Shown here: positions 29,598 through 38,272 of the stretch, piece after piece
How positions within the stretch are numbered: the stretch's first letter is position 1
Layout of the letters: each line of letters starts with the position of its first letter
Assembly (NCBI GenBank): GCA_026419775.2
Contig: JAOPGA020000577.1
Location: 1-47,911, forward strand
Source: Acrasis kona
Lineage: Eukaryota; Heterolobosea; Eutetramitea; Acrasida; Acrasidae
Length of the DNA stretch: 47,911 nucleotides
Direction of reading: 5' to 3'
Position numbers and translations under genes: made by a program
Notes under the pieces: generated by a model
Seen by the model: only the letters and a program-made list of their open reading frames with translations
Databases searched by the model: none
Told to the model about the DNA's origin: nothing

Positions 29598-31687
29598 TTA
29601 CTTGTTGTCAACTTTTGAATATACGAGACCAAAATTCTCATATGAAAGAATGGGCTCTATCTAACAGTCTTATATTTAATGTTCATCTTTTGCGTGATGA
29701 TATAAATGACAGATTAGAAACTGCTGGCATGACAATGAATATAACATCTATAAAAGACCGCTTCAACTACAATGAACGATCTAAAGAAACAGGATTGCTC
29801 CAGCCATTGAAAAAACCAACTATAGAGTCACCTTCTAGTAGTGACGATGAAGAGCCTGAACCAAAAACATTGATAATGAATGGTCCAAGAGCATGTCGTG
29901 GTCGTATACAGCATGTACAGTCCCAAATAATACCAGAATATCTCCCTCCACCACAGCCTGTAGAGCAATTACAGCCTAGAGCAATTGATTTTGGTCTTGA
30001 AGGAGACCAAGCGCAACTACAACAGAACCACAATGATCTTAACTGGTTAGATGAAGAACTTGCTAACAATGATGTTGGTGGTATTGATGCTGGTGATGAT
30101 GTTGGTGACATTGATGGCAATGTTGACGCTGGTAATGATGCTGATAAAGAAGTTATGAATGATGAAATTGTTATTGATGCTAACTACGGTACAAAACAGT
30201 ACATAATTAAACAAATAGAGTACGCTCGTTCTCTTCATAATAAAAAACAATTAATTTTTGCGTCTGATAACAATTATTTCAAAAGAACAATTGCTGTCGT
30301 ATCAGGGGAAAAAAAATCATACATCCAACCATCTGCTTCACGGATCTTTGCAGGAGCACACTGTACTGAAGGACTACCTAGTTACGAAAAAGCATCTAAA
30401 CCTCTTAAAACCCATAAACAGTTTGTTGATGAGAAGTTGTGGAAAGTCACCAACTTTGAAGATAAAATGCTTCATACCATTTTGTTAGCAAAAGTTGAAT
30501 GGTATTTAAATGGTTTTATCTCTAAAGATTTGAGGCACCAGCCATTTAAAAAAAGTGCCGCAAATTCCAAGTCTGATATTAAACAAAACCGTGCTAAAGA
30601 TCAGTTCACTTCACATAACAATATTAGTGTTATGAAATCATTGTTTCAAACAACTAAGAGTTATTCTGATAATGAGAAAATAGTTGAATCTTACGAAGAA
30701 TTTGTTGGTGAAAGGTTAGATTGTATTATTGAAGGTGATTGGGAAACATTTGTCCAACAAAGGATTGCATGTGTATTTCATGGTGGTTATGCAACTCCAG
30801 GTGATTGGCATTTTTGTTTAAATCTCTTAAAAGGTATTGCAAAATACTACGATATTGGTTTACGATCAATTAGTGCTGGTCTAAATATTACACAATGCTG
30901 GAGGGAGGTGAAAGATAAAGCATATCCAATAGGATATAATGTTGTATCTTATGCAGAGAGTGCGTTGTGGATACAATTTGTGGAGTTGTTTAAAAAATCT
31001 GACAATGGTGGCGGTGCACAGCAATTCCTTGACTGGGGTGAAGAATTACAAGATCCATCTCATCGTCTTTGGTTTCAATTCATCACAAAAGATGCATTTT
31101 TATTGTTAGAATATTCTGATGCGATTAGAAGCAACGACTGGGATAAACGTATTGCTGTTATGAAGAAATCATTGTCATTTATGGATGCCAATCACAAGAC
31201 AAATTATAGACAGCTCATTGTATCACATCTATATGATTTGTACTGTCGTTATCCAGAGTATTTTTACTTGTTTTTATCTAAAAATTGGGTCCTTCCTTGT
31301 GTTCAGAGCACTGGAAGGTTTATTGCGATCGACGAAATGGTTGAGTTTGTTAATGGTTGGCTGAAGTTACGTAAAGGCAAATGTGAGAAGCGAGTCGAAT
31401 TTCTGTCTGGATTCTACAATTTAATACATTACGTTGAAGATCACTGGAAGGAGACATTTATTTCCGGAAGTTTGTTCTACCATACAAACAATGAAAATAA
31501 TTCAGATGATGTGGGGAGTGTATTGAAGCACGCATACGGGTTATTGAATTTACGAGATGGTAAACCAGAGATAACCGATGATGAGATGATGGAGCACATG
31601 AAGGAGGTAGAAGAACTTTTAACATCTGGACATCGATCCAGTTCTCGTGGACAAGATGATTACCAAGGCTCAAAAAAATCTATCTAA
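29594..31687 (+). CDS. Large transposon-associated protein resembling DUF6589 family proteins
   Basis: 697 codons from a non-ATG edge. It probably continues the protein begun at 28821, since no good ATG lies at its 5' end. Residues ~75-200 are acidic and Pro/Asn/Asp-rich. From ~380 onward comes a conserved-looking domain: FHGGYATPGDWHFCLNLLKG, then LWFQFITKDAFLLLEYSDAI and RSNDWDKRIAVMKK, then NYRQLIVSHLYDL, and GRFIAIDEMVEFVNGWL. Known to me: animal and fungal repeat proteins of the DUF6589 type show the same order (DW...L, F-W-x-x-Y, A-x-R-x-x-D-W, N-Y-x-R, D-E-x-x-E). Function unknown; the family is usually multicopy and mobile. No gross interruption within this frame. The neighbouring minus-strand gene ends 18 bases after its stop. 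Confidence 0.55.
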   Translation: MITCCQLLNIRDQNSHMKEWALSNSLIFNVHLLRDDINDRLETAGMTMNITSIKDRFNYNERSKETGLLQPLKKPTIESPSSSDDEEPEPKTLIMNGPRACRGRIQHVQSQIIPEYLPPPQPVEQLQPRAIDFGLEGDQAQLQQNHNDLNWLDEELANNDVGGIDAGDDVGDIDGNVDAGNDADKEVMNDEIVIDANYGTKQYIIKQIEYARSLHNKKQLIFASDNNYFKRTIAVVSGEKKSYIQPSASRIFAGAHCTEGLPSYEKASKPLKTHKQFVDEKLWKVTNFEDKMLHTILLAKVEWYLNGFISKDLRHQPFKKSAANSKSDIKQNRAKDQFTSHNNISVMKSLFQTTKSYSDNEKIVESYEEFVGERLDCIIEGDWETFVQQRIACVFHGGYATPGDWHFCLNLLKGIAKYYDIGLRSISAGLNITQCWREVKDKAYPIGYNVVSYAESALWIQFVELFKKSDNGGGAQQFLDWGEELQDPSHRLWFQFITKDAFLLLEYSDAIRSNDWDKRIAVMKKSLSFMDANHKTNYRQLIVSHLYDLYCRYPEYFYLFLSKNWVLPCVQSTGRFIAIDEMVEFVNGWLKLRKGKCEKRVEFLSGFYNLIHYVEDHWKETFISGSLFYHTNNENNSDDVGSVLKHAYGLLNLRDGKPEITDDEMMEHMKEVEELLTSGHRSSSRGQDDYQGSKKSI

Positions 31688-31705
31688 AAAACTATCGTCC
31701 TCCAC

Positions 31706-32158
31706 TTACCGACAATAACCACCTACCAACGACTTTGGGATTTTACCCTCAGTTAGTGTATCTAAAATTGTTTGATTGTGTTCATTCTTGCGTAGTTGTT
31801 CGTCACTCTCAATCTTGGGTAAGAGAAGCGATTCATTTAGCAAAATTAAATTTGTTTCCCTGCGAAATAATGACACACTCTTTCTTATCAAATAGCGTTC
31901 TTCGGTTAGCGAGGTGACGTGGTTTGGGTGAATGTTTAAAATAAAGCTACCTGAGATGATACCTGTTGGGTTGATTCTAGATAGGCATATTGATATTAAT
32001 GATCCATTATTAAGAGTGCGGTCTTTTAGAAATTCATTGAGTTCGAGGTAATGACTATGTGATGATCCTACATATAATATGATATTACCATCTACTCCAA
32101 TATGGGCATAGGTCGTGTAACCACGTTTAACATATTGCTTTACTAATTCTTTGGTCAA
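31706..32158 (-). CDS. GIY-YIG-like nuclease domain
   Basis: A 150-codon frame with a non-ATG edge. Seen: RGYTTY, then 11 residues to LYVGSS, then an Arg about 12 residues on (FLKDR), then LTEERYLIRK and a terminal LILLNES. Known: GIY-YIG nucleases have GIY, ~10-11 residues, YIG, a downstream Arg, a catalytic Glu in an (L)xExxLI helix and a final Asn. All of these have a counterpart here. Inference: a homing or transposon endonuclease, or a Slx1-type nuclease, possibly joined to the overlapping upstream frame (32127-32480). It is convergent with the zinc-finger/DUF6589-like pair, which suggests both belong to one mobile element. Confidence 0.5.
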   Translation of the reverse strand: MTKELVKQYVKRGYTTYAHIGVDGNIILYVGSSHSHYLELNEFLKDRTLNNGSLISICLSRINPTGIISGSFILNIHPNHVTSLTEERYLIRKSVSLFRRETNLILLNESLLLPKIESDEQLRKNEHNQTILDTLTEGKIPKSLVGGYCR

Positions 32159-32480
32159 TTTTGTGGGGTTGAGGTTTTGCCCATTTCATACAAACATCTT
32201 CGTTGGGAGATAATTTATTTGTAAAAGAATATTTCTTATCGTTGTAACGGGCATGCTTTTTAATAATACACACGCATAACCTATCATCTTCATCAATGAA
32301 AAAGAACTTCAATTCGTTAGTTTTTATAGTATTACGTTGCTTTGACAATAAACATCGTTGAATAAAATTAGCTCTACGAATATACACATCGGCTTTTACT
32401 AGTGCAGAATGTAAATAGAGTTGTTGACGATCCTCAATACAATACTTTTTAGCAATACCACTACACCAGAAAATGATATT
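32127..32480 (-). CDS. Partial frame upstream of the GIY-YIG-like domain
   Basis: This frame is open from about 32480 to 32127, with protein-like content (IAKKYCIEDRQQLYLHSAL; LKFFFIDEDDRLCVCIIKKH) and an internal ATG at 32387. It overlaps the GIY-YIG-like frame by about 30 bases in a different register. It probably encodes the N-terminal part of the same protein. Whether the two are joined by splicing or have been separated by mutation is not decided from the sequence. No domain is recognised. Confidence 0.4.
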   Translation of the reverse strand, partial: NIIFWCSGIAKKYCIEDRQQLYLHSALVKADVYIRRANFIQRCLLSKQRNTIKTNELKFFFIDEDDRLCVCIIKKHARYNDKKYSFTNKLSPNEDVCMKWAKPQPHKIDQRISKAIC

Positions 32481-32541
32481 TGTAAAGTAATTTTAAAAAT
32501 AATAATGATATGAGCGCACCACGAATACCAGTATAAAAGTC

Positions 32542-33045
32542 ATGCGACGACACTTTGAACAAGCAACAAACATAATGGCATCCAAACAACCTAGAGCCAA
32601 ATCAACAGACAGCAATATTGAAAAGGTCGCGCCTGGCACCGATAAGGTATCGAAGCAAAGCAAAACAAAGAGACGAAGTAGGAAAACAAACATTCTTCCT
32701 TGCCCTGCCTCTATGGAGATAGCATATCCTGATGAGATTCAGCGACAGTTCGAATTGTATGGGCTCCATCAAAAGTTCCTCAAGAAATTATGTATAATTC
32801 TGTCTAGAAGGCTCCAACCAGGGTTTTTAAAGCACACTGATAAGAAATATTTACCAGCAGGCTCGTGCGACTTTAAATCCTTTGACACGTACTTTGGAAA
32901 CAAAATTGGTTGTGACCGTTCCAAAAGAAAGATGACAAATACTATCGATGGAGAGCCTGAGCAGGAATACAAATATGTCTATCACTGGGAAGAAGAGGAC
33001 TTGCCCTACCTTTTAGAAGAGCACAGCAAAGAGTGTTATAGTTGA
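32542..33045 (+). CDS. Unrecognised protein, family A copy 1
   Basis: 167 residues (or 156 from the second ATG at 32575). The N-terminal ~50 residues are basic and disordered. The folded part shares an ordered set of motifs with the ORF at 36143-36763: SRRLQPGF versus HRRLQPNV, FDTYFGNKIGCDR versus LDNYFGRQPGVKR, an IxG turn, YKYVYHWEEEDLPYL versus VYTYTFANNIPAL, and a terminal ECYS versus DCYG. Inference: the two are paralogues of an undescribed family. No known domain is recognised. It has clean ATG and TAA-type boundaries and no intron. Confidence 0.55.
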   Translation: MRRHFEQATNIMASKQPRAKSTDSNIEKVAPGTDKVSKQSKTKRRSRKTNILPCPASMEIAYPDEIQRQFELYGLHQKFLKKLCIILSRRLQPGFLKHTDKKYLPAGSCDFKSFDTYFGNKIGCDRSKRKMTNTIDGEPEQEYKYVYHWEEEDLPYLLEEHSKECYS

Positions 33046-33076
33046 GTTCATATATTTTGTAATTTAACACACCTGT

Positions 33077-33721
33077 ATGGGAGACGTGTTCAACTCACGT
33101 GAGCAGTATGAAGGGTTAATCAAAAGGCATAAGGACGAGTTAGAGGCAGTAAACCAAGAACATGTAGAAGAGTTGGATAACGTTACAAGAATGTTTGTTA
33201 AAAAGAAAGAGGATTTGCAAAAGCAACATGCAGCCCAGCTGGAAATGATCCAAATTCTGGCAAAAGTGAATGGAGATGATACGTCATATATGAATCCTTA
33301 TTCTGAGCATGGACAAAAGATTCATTGGTTCTCGGAAAATACATGAAATGAAAGTGCAAAGTCTTTAGAAATTTTCTTACATTCACGGCAAAAAGACAAG
33401 ACAAATTTGGAGACGAACCAAAAAGCATACAGTCTAGGTATAACAAAGATGTCACATTTCAATGAGGATGTAAAAACAATATCTTTAGACTGTTTTTGTG
33501 TTAAACTTCACTCTTGTACAAAGAACGAGCATGTACATGTCATAGTTATGAGCCTAATAGACAATCAGAAGCCAAATAGTAACACTGCAAGTAAAATCAA
33601 GTTTACGACTAAATGGAAGATTCCAAAAAAGACAATTAAAGATCGCCTAAAAGTTGGATATCCAATGCTTGATAGGGTTAGCAGGCATGTATGGAGTAAT
33701 TATGAAACAATTTCTAAATAA
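33077..33721 (+). pseudogene. Coiled-coil protein gene interrupted in frame
   Basis: Two pieces in the same register: 33077-33346 (89 residues; MGDVFNSREQYEGLIKRH, then a strong coiled coil through VKKKEDLQKQHAAQLEM) and 33347-33721 (about 124 codons; KSLEIFLHSRQKDKTNLE, SLDCFCVKLHSC, HVHVIVMSLIDN, KFTTKWKIPKKTIKDRL). They are separated by a single in-frame TGA. Both halves look like real protein, so this is either a recently disabled gene, a read-through gene or two small genes. Family unknown. It lies 31 bases after family A copy 1 and may be co-transcribed. Confidence 0.4.
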
Positions 33722-34105
33722 AAGTTATTTATCAACACGATACAATGTAAGTGAGCAATCATCTAATTAATGTGCTCACATAACTTTTTGGTCAATGCAG
33801 TGTTAAATGAATCTGTTTGTATGAATTGTTAAAACACTGAATGTTGAACTCACAAAGTCTTAGTTTTGTACAACTCAAAATGAACACGATTTTCCACAAT
33901 TCCTTATAGTCAAAGAATTCACGCATTATTGAACGTCTATGTTGATGTTTTAACTATGTCAATTATCGCAATCTTCAAATTTTCAATCTTTTGTTTAACT
34001 AAAATGGAATAACCTACATAACAGATGAGCATGATAGGGAGATGATCGCTCACTTACATTGTGTGTCGTGTTGAACGTACCTGGTTTTAAAAATATTGAT
34101 TCAAT
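33722..34105. other. Intergenic, AT-rich
   Basis: 384 bases between convergent genes (the coiled-coil gene and the protease). No ORF, RNA or repeat is supported. Confidence 0.4.
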
Positions 34106-35344
34106 TTATTTATTGAGATTATATTTTGCAATAAGATCTGCGTGCTTGGACAGGAAAGTATTAATTAGTGTCTTCAAATCATCGCTAATCAAAGGCAACA
34201 CATTCTTGGCATACTCTACTACAAACACAGGATGGTTGACGGAAATAGCGACGTTATAGTTATTATCAACCAACTGAGCTTTGGTCCAACCTCCAATATG
34301 TACACCGTTAAAAAATCCAATATGCTCTAGTGACACAACAGCTGATCCGGAGGCACCTTGTACTGTGCTGCAAGAGTGAGGGAATATTCTGTTTGAAACT
34401 CCTTCAAGTACGTTACCTGGGCTCAAACTCCTCTTGTTGTATCTGTTGAACAAACTTGTGATGGACGAAAGAAGAACTGCTTCATCTCCAAACATTCTTT
34501 GTAAAGTGCTCTCAAAAACGGGTAAGTTGTAGCCAAGAACACCAACCTGATCCATTACGTTAAAATCTGCTGGTAGAAGGAATCCCTCAAGACCGTCATC
34601 TTTCTCGCTTCTGAGAAGTGCAAAGTTATTCCTATCATCTCTGTTCATTCCACTTTTAATGTCCACGTCATCAGCATATAATTCGAAAAACTTGGGGTCT
34701 ACAGGAATAGCAGCACATTCAATAATCATGTCTTTATATGAGCTATCAGCCTTTAATTCTCTAATAGAACCATCTATTTTTGTTAACATTTATCTATAAA
34801 TGTGAACCTTACGATCCCCTAAGCCAGGTATCTCCTCTGATAAAAGAAGGTACAGTTCATTGACCTCAGAGTTCGTAAGATCCTCTGGAAGGAGGTTGTG
34901 CATTGCTGTGCACCAAATGTTAGGACCGATGCGGAAGCATGACGCGAAGTTTATGTGTTCATTTTCATACACAATTACAAGGCAGGCACTCGACTTTCCC
35001 AATTCATTAGCTTTCAAAATGTTACCCTCAACCGTTTTGATCAGATTCCTCATATGCTTTGGCTTAGAATATAACTTCAGTTCATTATCTCGAAATATCC
35101 AGTTTGGATTGAATTTTGGGAAACCTGATGCGGAGAATGGATTAAATATTGGGCGCTCACGACCATCATATAAATGTTCATATTCTGTCATTGGCAAGTT
35201 ATATTTGAATAATATTCCCGGTTGACAAACGATGAATAATATTATTATCCACAACGTTGCAACGTTGAAAAAATAGACGTAAAGGTGTAGCGACTGTTCT
35301 AGAGTGAAGGATTGGTAGAATTGGTACTTTGTGTTTGTCTTCAT
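34106..35344 (-). pseudogene. Trypsin-like serine protease, reading frame split
   Basis: Two ORFs in the same register: 34790-35344 (184 codons) and 34106-34789 (227 codons), separated only by one in-frame TAA. The first part has a hydrophobic N-terminal segment (FFNVATLWIIILFIVC; signal or anchor) and the catalytic-His block WCTAMHNLL. The second has DDRNNFALLRSEKDD, where the Asp strand would be, and the nucleophile block TVQGASGSAVVS followed by GVHIGGW. Known: the TAxH and GxSGS blocks define the chymotrypsin/HtrA fold. With the stop the catalytic His and Ser are on different polypeptides, so this is probably a recently inactivated host gene, or one needing read-through. The usual Asp is not evident (N-F-A-L-L instead of D-I-A-L-L). 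Confidence 0.6.
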
Positions 35345-36142
35345 TGTTTGTTAATTGCTCTGGAAGCTGCGATTCATGCAAAGGCATCATCCGGCCTTCG
35401 GACACATGCATCCTAATTTGGATTGTGAGAAACGTTTTTGGATTTTATGATTGTAACCTGCATAATCCTAATTTCAAGGGTGCTTGGTTGAAAAAACCTA
35501 CATTGCACATCACATCGGTTTATAAGAAACTCTGGGTCACAGCCAAGCCGTCTCCGCATATTTAAACAACAGGGCGACCACTATTATTAACGTTAAATGG
35601 ATTTAGGTGCATGGATGAGGTCAGCCAGGAAAAAAAATTACCGGTGACTTTAATGTTGACTTACGTTCAAAACACCCAAGGATTGATTACCAAAACATCT
35701 TGGAAACGCTTTATCAAGACCATGCCACGTGTTAAAACACCGTACATTAATAAACTCAAAGCATCCTGAGCAGATGTCCTAAAACATGTGAATCAAGAAA
35801 CAGAGGGGCAAACTATTCTCCAATTCAAAAATTATACATCAACCGGTGGCACAACTTTCATTGTCGAGAATATACAAATGCTATGGCCTAAACACGTAAA
35901 AACAATGATCACATTTATACTCCTCTTAAAAATTTTGGATTCAATGATGATTTAAGAATGTGTTTAAAAATAGAAAAACAAAATCAGAAATAGAGTCAGA
36001 ATGTAGAAAATTATACAACGTGTTCAATTTCATACAAAAACTCAAATTTTTTGAAAAATACACGCAATCCAAAAATGGAAGACGAATAACAGACTGCATA
36101 AAAGCAAGCATGTAATCCCCCAACCCAAAACAACAAGAAAAC
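35345..36142. other. Gene-poor interval with a decayed coding remnant
   Basis: About 800 bases. A 52-codon plus-strand ORF at 35611-35769 (MDEVSQEKKLPVTLMLTYVQ...) and protein-like sequence after it suggest a former gene of unknown family that is now broken. The left part holds the protease promoter. Nothing else is recognised. Confidence 0.35.
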
Positions 36143-36763
36143 ATGCCAAAACAAACCTCCAAACACACAGTAAAATTTACCCCATACAACGAGAACCACT
36201 TCAAAAACATCTATTGGGCAGAACAACAGATGAAGGAACTTGCCAAAGAATACAGGCCGGTCGTGCAGCTTGAAGAAGAGGGGCTTAGTGAAGAAGTAAA
36301 GTTATGCATGGAATGGGAACCAACGTCTTTCTGTTCAAACATGGCCAAAGAAATGCATAGACGCCTTCAGCCAAATGTTGAAAAGGGGGAAACCACAGCT
36401 AAAGCTCCAACAATTTCAATGGGAGGGGCCAACTTTCTAGTTTTAGACAACTATTTTGGCAGGCAGCCAGGTGTCAAAAGAGACCAAAGTGTCAAGTGCA
36501 CCAAAGTGAACGGTATAAAGATCCCGGAGAGAGTCTACACATACACATTCGCCAACAACATCCCAGCCTTACAACAACAAGAGGTGGAAGAATGGTACCT
36601 AAATTACCATGGCGATTGTTATGGAACTGCTTACAATACGTTAAGGTCTTATTACGTGGATGTGAAATTAATCTTATACAAATTCAACGGGGCCGCAAAA
36701 GTAAAGTACAGGCAAGTAACAGAGCAAAGGTTAAGGGATGATGTGTGGGTTGCAACAGCATAG
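36143..36763 (+). CDS. Unrecognised protein, family A copy 2
   Basis: 206 residues, single exon, ATG at 36143. Shares ordered motifs with 32542-33045: MHRRLQPNVEKG, LVLDNYFGRQPGVKRDQS, NGIKIPERVYTYTFANNIP, and YHGDCYG. It extends ~45 residues beyond copy 1 at the C-terminus (YYVDVKLILYKFNGAAKVKYR). Upstream residues 25-70 (AEQQMKELAKEYRP; SEEVKLCMEWEPTSF) have only weak counterparts in copy 1. Similarity is confined to short blocks, so the copies are old. The intact frame against that age suggests the gene has been kept by selection. Function unknown. Confidence 0.6.
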   Translation: MPKQTSKHTVKFTPYNENHFKNIYWAEQQMKELAKEYRPVVQLEEEGLSEEVKLCMEWEPTSFCSNMAKEMHRRLQPNVEKGETTAKAPTISMGGANFLVLDNYFGRQPGVKRDQSVKCTKVNGIKIPERVYTYTFANNIPALQQQEVEEWYLNYHGDCYGTAYNTLRSYYVDVKLILYKFNGAAKVKYRQVTEQRLRDDVWVATA

Positions 36764-36829
36764 AAAATAAAATTTTAAATTTTAAATTCAGATCTCTTTG
36801 AAAATAGTTATCATAAAAACCTGGACAAA

Positions 36830-37066
36830 ATGGCAACTACAACTGATAGTACTGCTATATATCCTCAATTTTCAACTTTGACTCTGTCTAGGTTTTCATA
36901 ATAACAGCACTGTTCCATTTTTATGACTAGTATTGTAAATATGAGTAAACCAAAACCAAAATGCTGCATTTGTGAAGGTCAAGCCATTTCGAAAGGTACT
37001 AGCATAAAAGCAGTCCTTAACCCCTACAATATCATAGGAGAGACCCGGGAAAACTTTGTTTTGTAA
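36830..37066 (+). CDS. Small 65-residue protein with a CCxxC motif, two exons
   Basis: Modelled from ATG 36830 to TAA 37064-37066 with a 39-base GT-AG intron (36892-36930, GTTTTC...GACTAG, phase 2). The exon sum is 198 bases. Exon 1 encodes MATTTDSTAIYPQFSTLTLS; exon 2 continues SIVNMSKPKPKCCICEGQAI and ends ETRENFVL. The CCICEG cluster could be half of a metal site or redox-active. Intron length matches the window's typical ~40 bases, which supports the model. No family is recognised. An alternative is that only exon 2 (ATG 36941) is translated. Confidence 0.45.
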
Positions 37067-37341
37067 TGACCAATATGGGTTTGTATTATAAAAAAGTACT
37101 ATTAGTCTATATTTAATTCTACTATTTTGAGGATAGTCCCGACAATTACAACCCAAACAAATTATGACACTTCGTCGACAATCTCAATAACACTTTGTCG
37201 ACTAACATATTGTACAACTGATATATAAAATATTTTATTTCGTTGGATATTGAATGGTCTATTCTTCTTTTCTCTCTTTTTTGCCTTTTCTTTGTTTACC
37301 CTAAATACAGTTAATGTTTCTTTAAAATTAATGAAGGGTGA

Positions 37342-38203
37342 ATGTTGATGAGAATTAGATTACTGGCTGTTAACAGCAGCCTAGCCTCTGTTCCACAACT
37401 ACTCTTGCGTCACCATATATCTACCTCAAAAGTAAGCTTGGAAGAATGATCCAATGAGCAAATGCAGTGCATCTTACCACTAAACTGTCGAAAGAGGTTG
37501 ATCTACCAACCGTAATACTCCACACAATAGAAACAAACCAAATTACCTTTCCATTGTAACTTGACATCTTTGTAATTTCTTTGTAAGACTTCACATGACC
37601 AGGAAGCAAACTATCCTAAAGCTTGCAAAGGGTTACTTTGGACGTAGCAATCGTTGTTACAAACTCGCTGCAAATAGAGTCCTTCATGGTCTCCAACACG
37701 CATATAGAATTAGGAGAATAAAGAAGAGGTTGATGCGAAGACTCTGGATCACAAACATTAATGCAGCGGCAGGAGAATTTGGAATAAAATATTCTCAATT
37801 TATGAGAGGATTAAGCCTCGCAAATGTTCAATTAAATAGAAAAATGTTGGCGGAAATAGCAAAGACAGAGCCATTGTCTATGCGCTCCATTGCCGAATGT
37901 TCAAGTAGCGCTCGCAAGGCTTACGCACCTCACTACAACGAGCAGTACGAAATTGATGATTATTTCAGTGAAAAACTACCAGAAGGATATGTTGATTTTG
38001 AAGATATTGCTCCATTTGCTGCAAAGGGTGTGGAAGGAATACCTAAGAACATTTTAGAGAAACTTGATAAAATTCAGGACACTCTTGGAAAGCTCAACAT
38101 CACCGAAGCAAAAGAAGACGAAGAGTATGAAGCTAAACTGCGCGAAGAGGCTAAAAAGAAGGGTATACCAGACGATGATATCTATGATAACTTTACTGCA
38201 TAA
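37342..38203 (+). CDS. MRPL20: Mitochondrial ribosomal protein bL20m
   Basis: Structural protein of the mitochondrial large ribosomal subunit. Modelled as exon 1 37342-37431 and exon 2 37607-38203 (228 residues). Exon 1 encodes a mitochondrial presequence-like segment (MLMRIRLLAVNSSLASVPQ, with Arg and Ser, no acids). Exon 2 shows the bL20 core: ILKLAKGYFGRSNRCYKLA, RRLWITNINAAAGEFGIKYSQF, and LNRKMLAEIAKTEP. A C-terminal extension of ~80 residues, rich in Glu and Lys, exceeds bacterial L20. The 175-base intron (acceptor AAG at 37604-37606, phase 0) is far longer than others in the window. Starting at ATG 37595 (MTRKQTILK) is an alternative that would lack the presequence. The RCC1 gene starts 70 bases on. 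Confidence 0.88.
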
Positions 38204-38272
38204 ACAAACATTTTCCACCACCATCATGTTAAAACTTTGTCAACCCACTAACAGTGTATAAATAGAAAGACA

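Noticed and set aside
28715-32505. Similar AT-rich strings near 28715 and 32490 as ends of the candidate mobile element
   Set aside because: The match is short, gapped and of low complexity; the left string lies inside the kinase reading frame. Not convincing as terminal repeats.
33077-35344. Stop-codon reassignment as an explanation for in-frame TGA and TAA in two neighbouring genes
   Set aside because: Two different stop codons are involved, and conserved genes in the window use TAA as normal terminators; local gene inactivation or sequence error is simpler.
28821-37066. Retroviral, LTR or Polinton-type element in the accessory island
   Set aside because: No reverse transcriptase, integrase, family-B polymerase, packaging ATPase or capsid-like protein was recognised and no long terminal repeats were seen.
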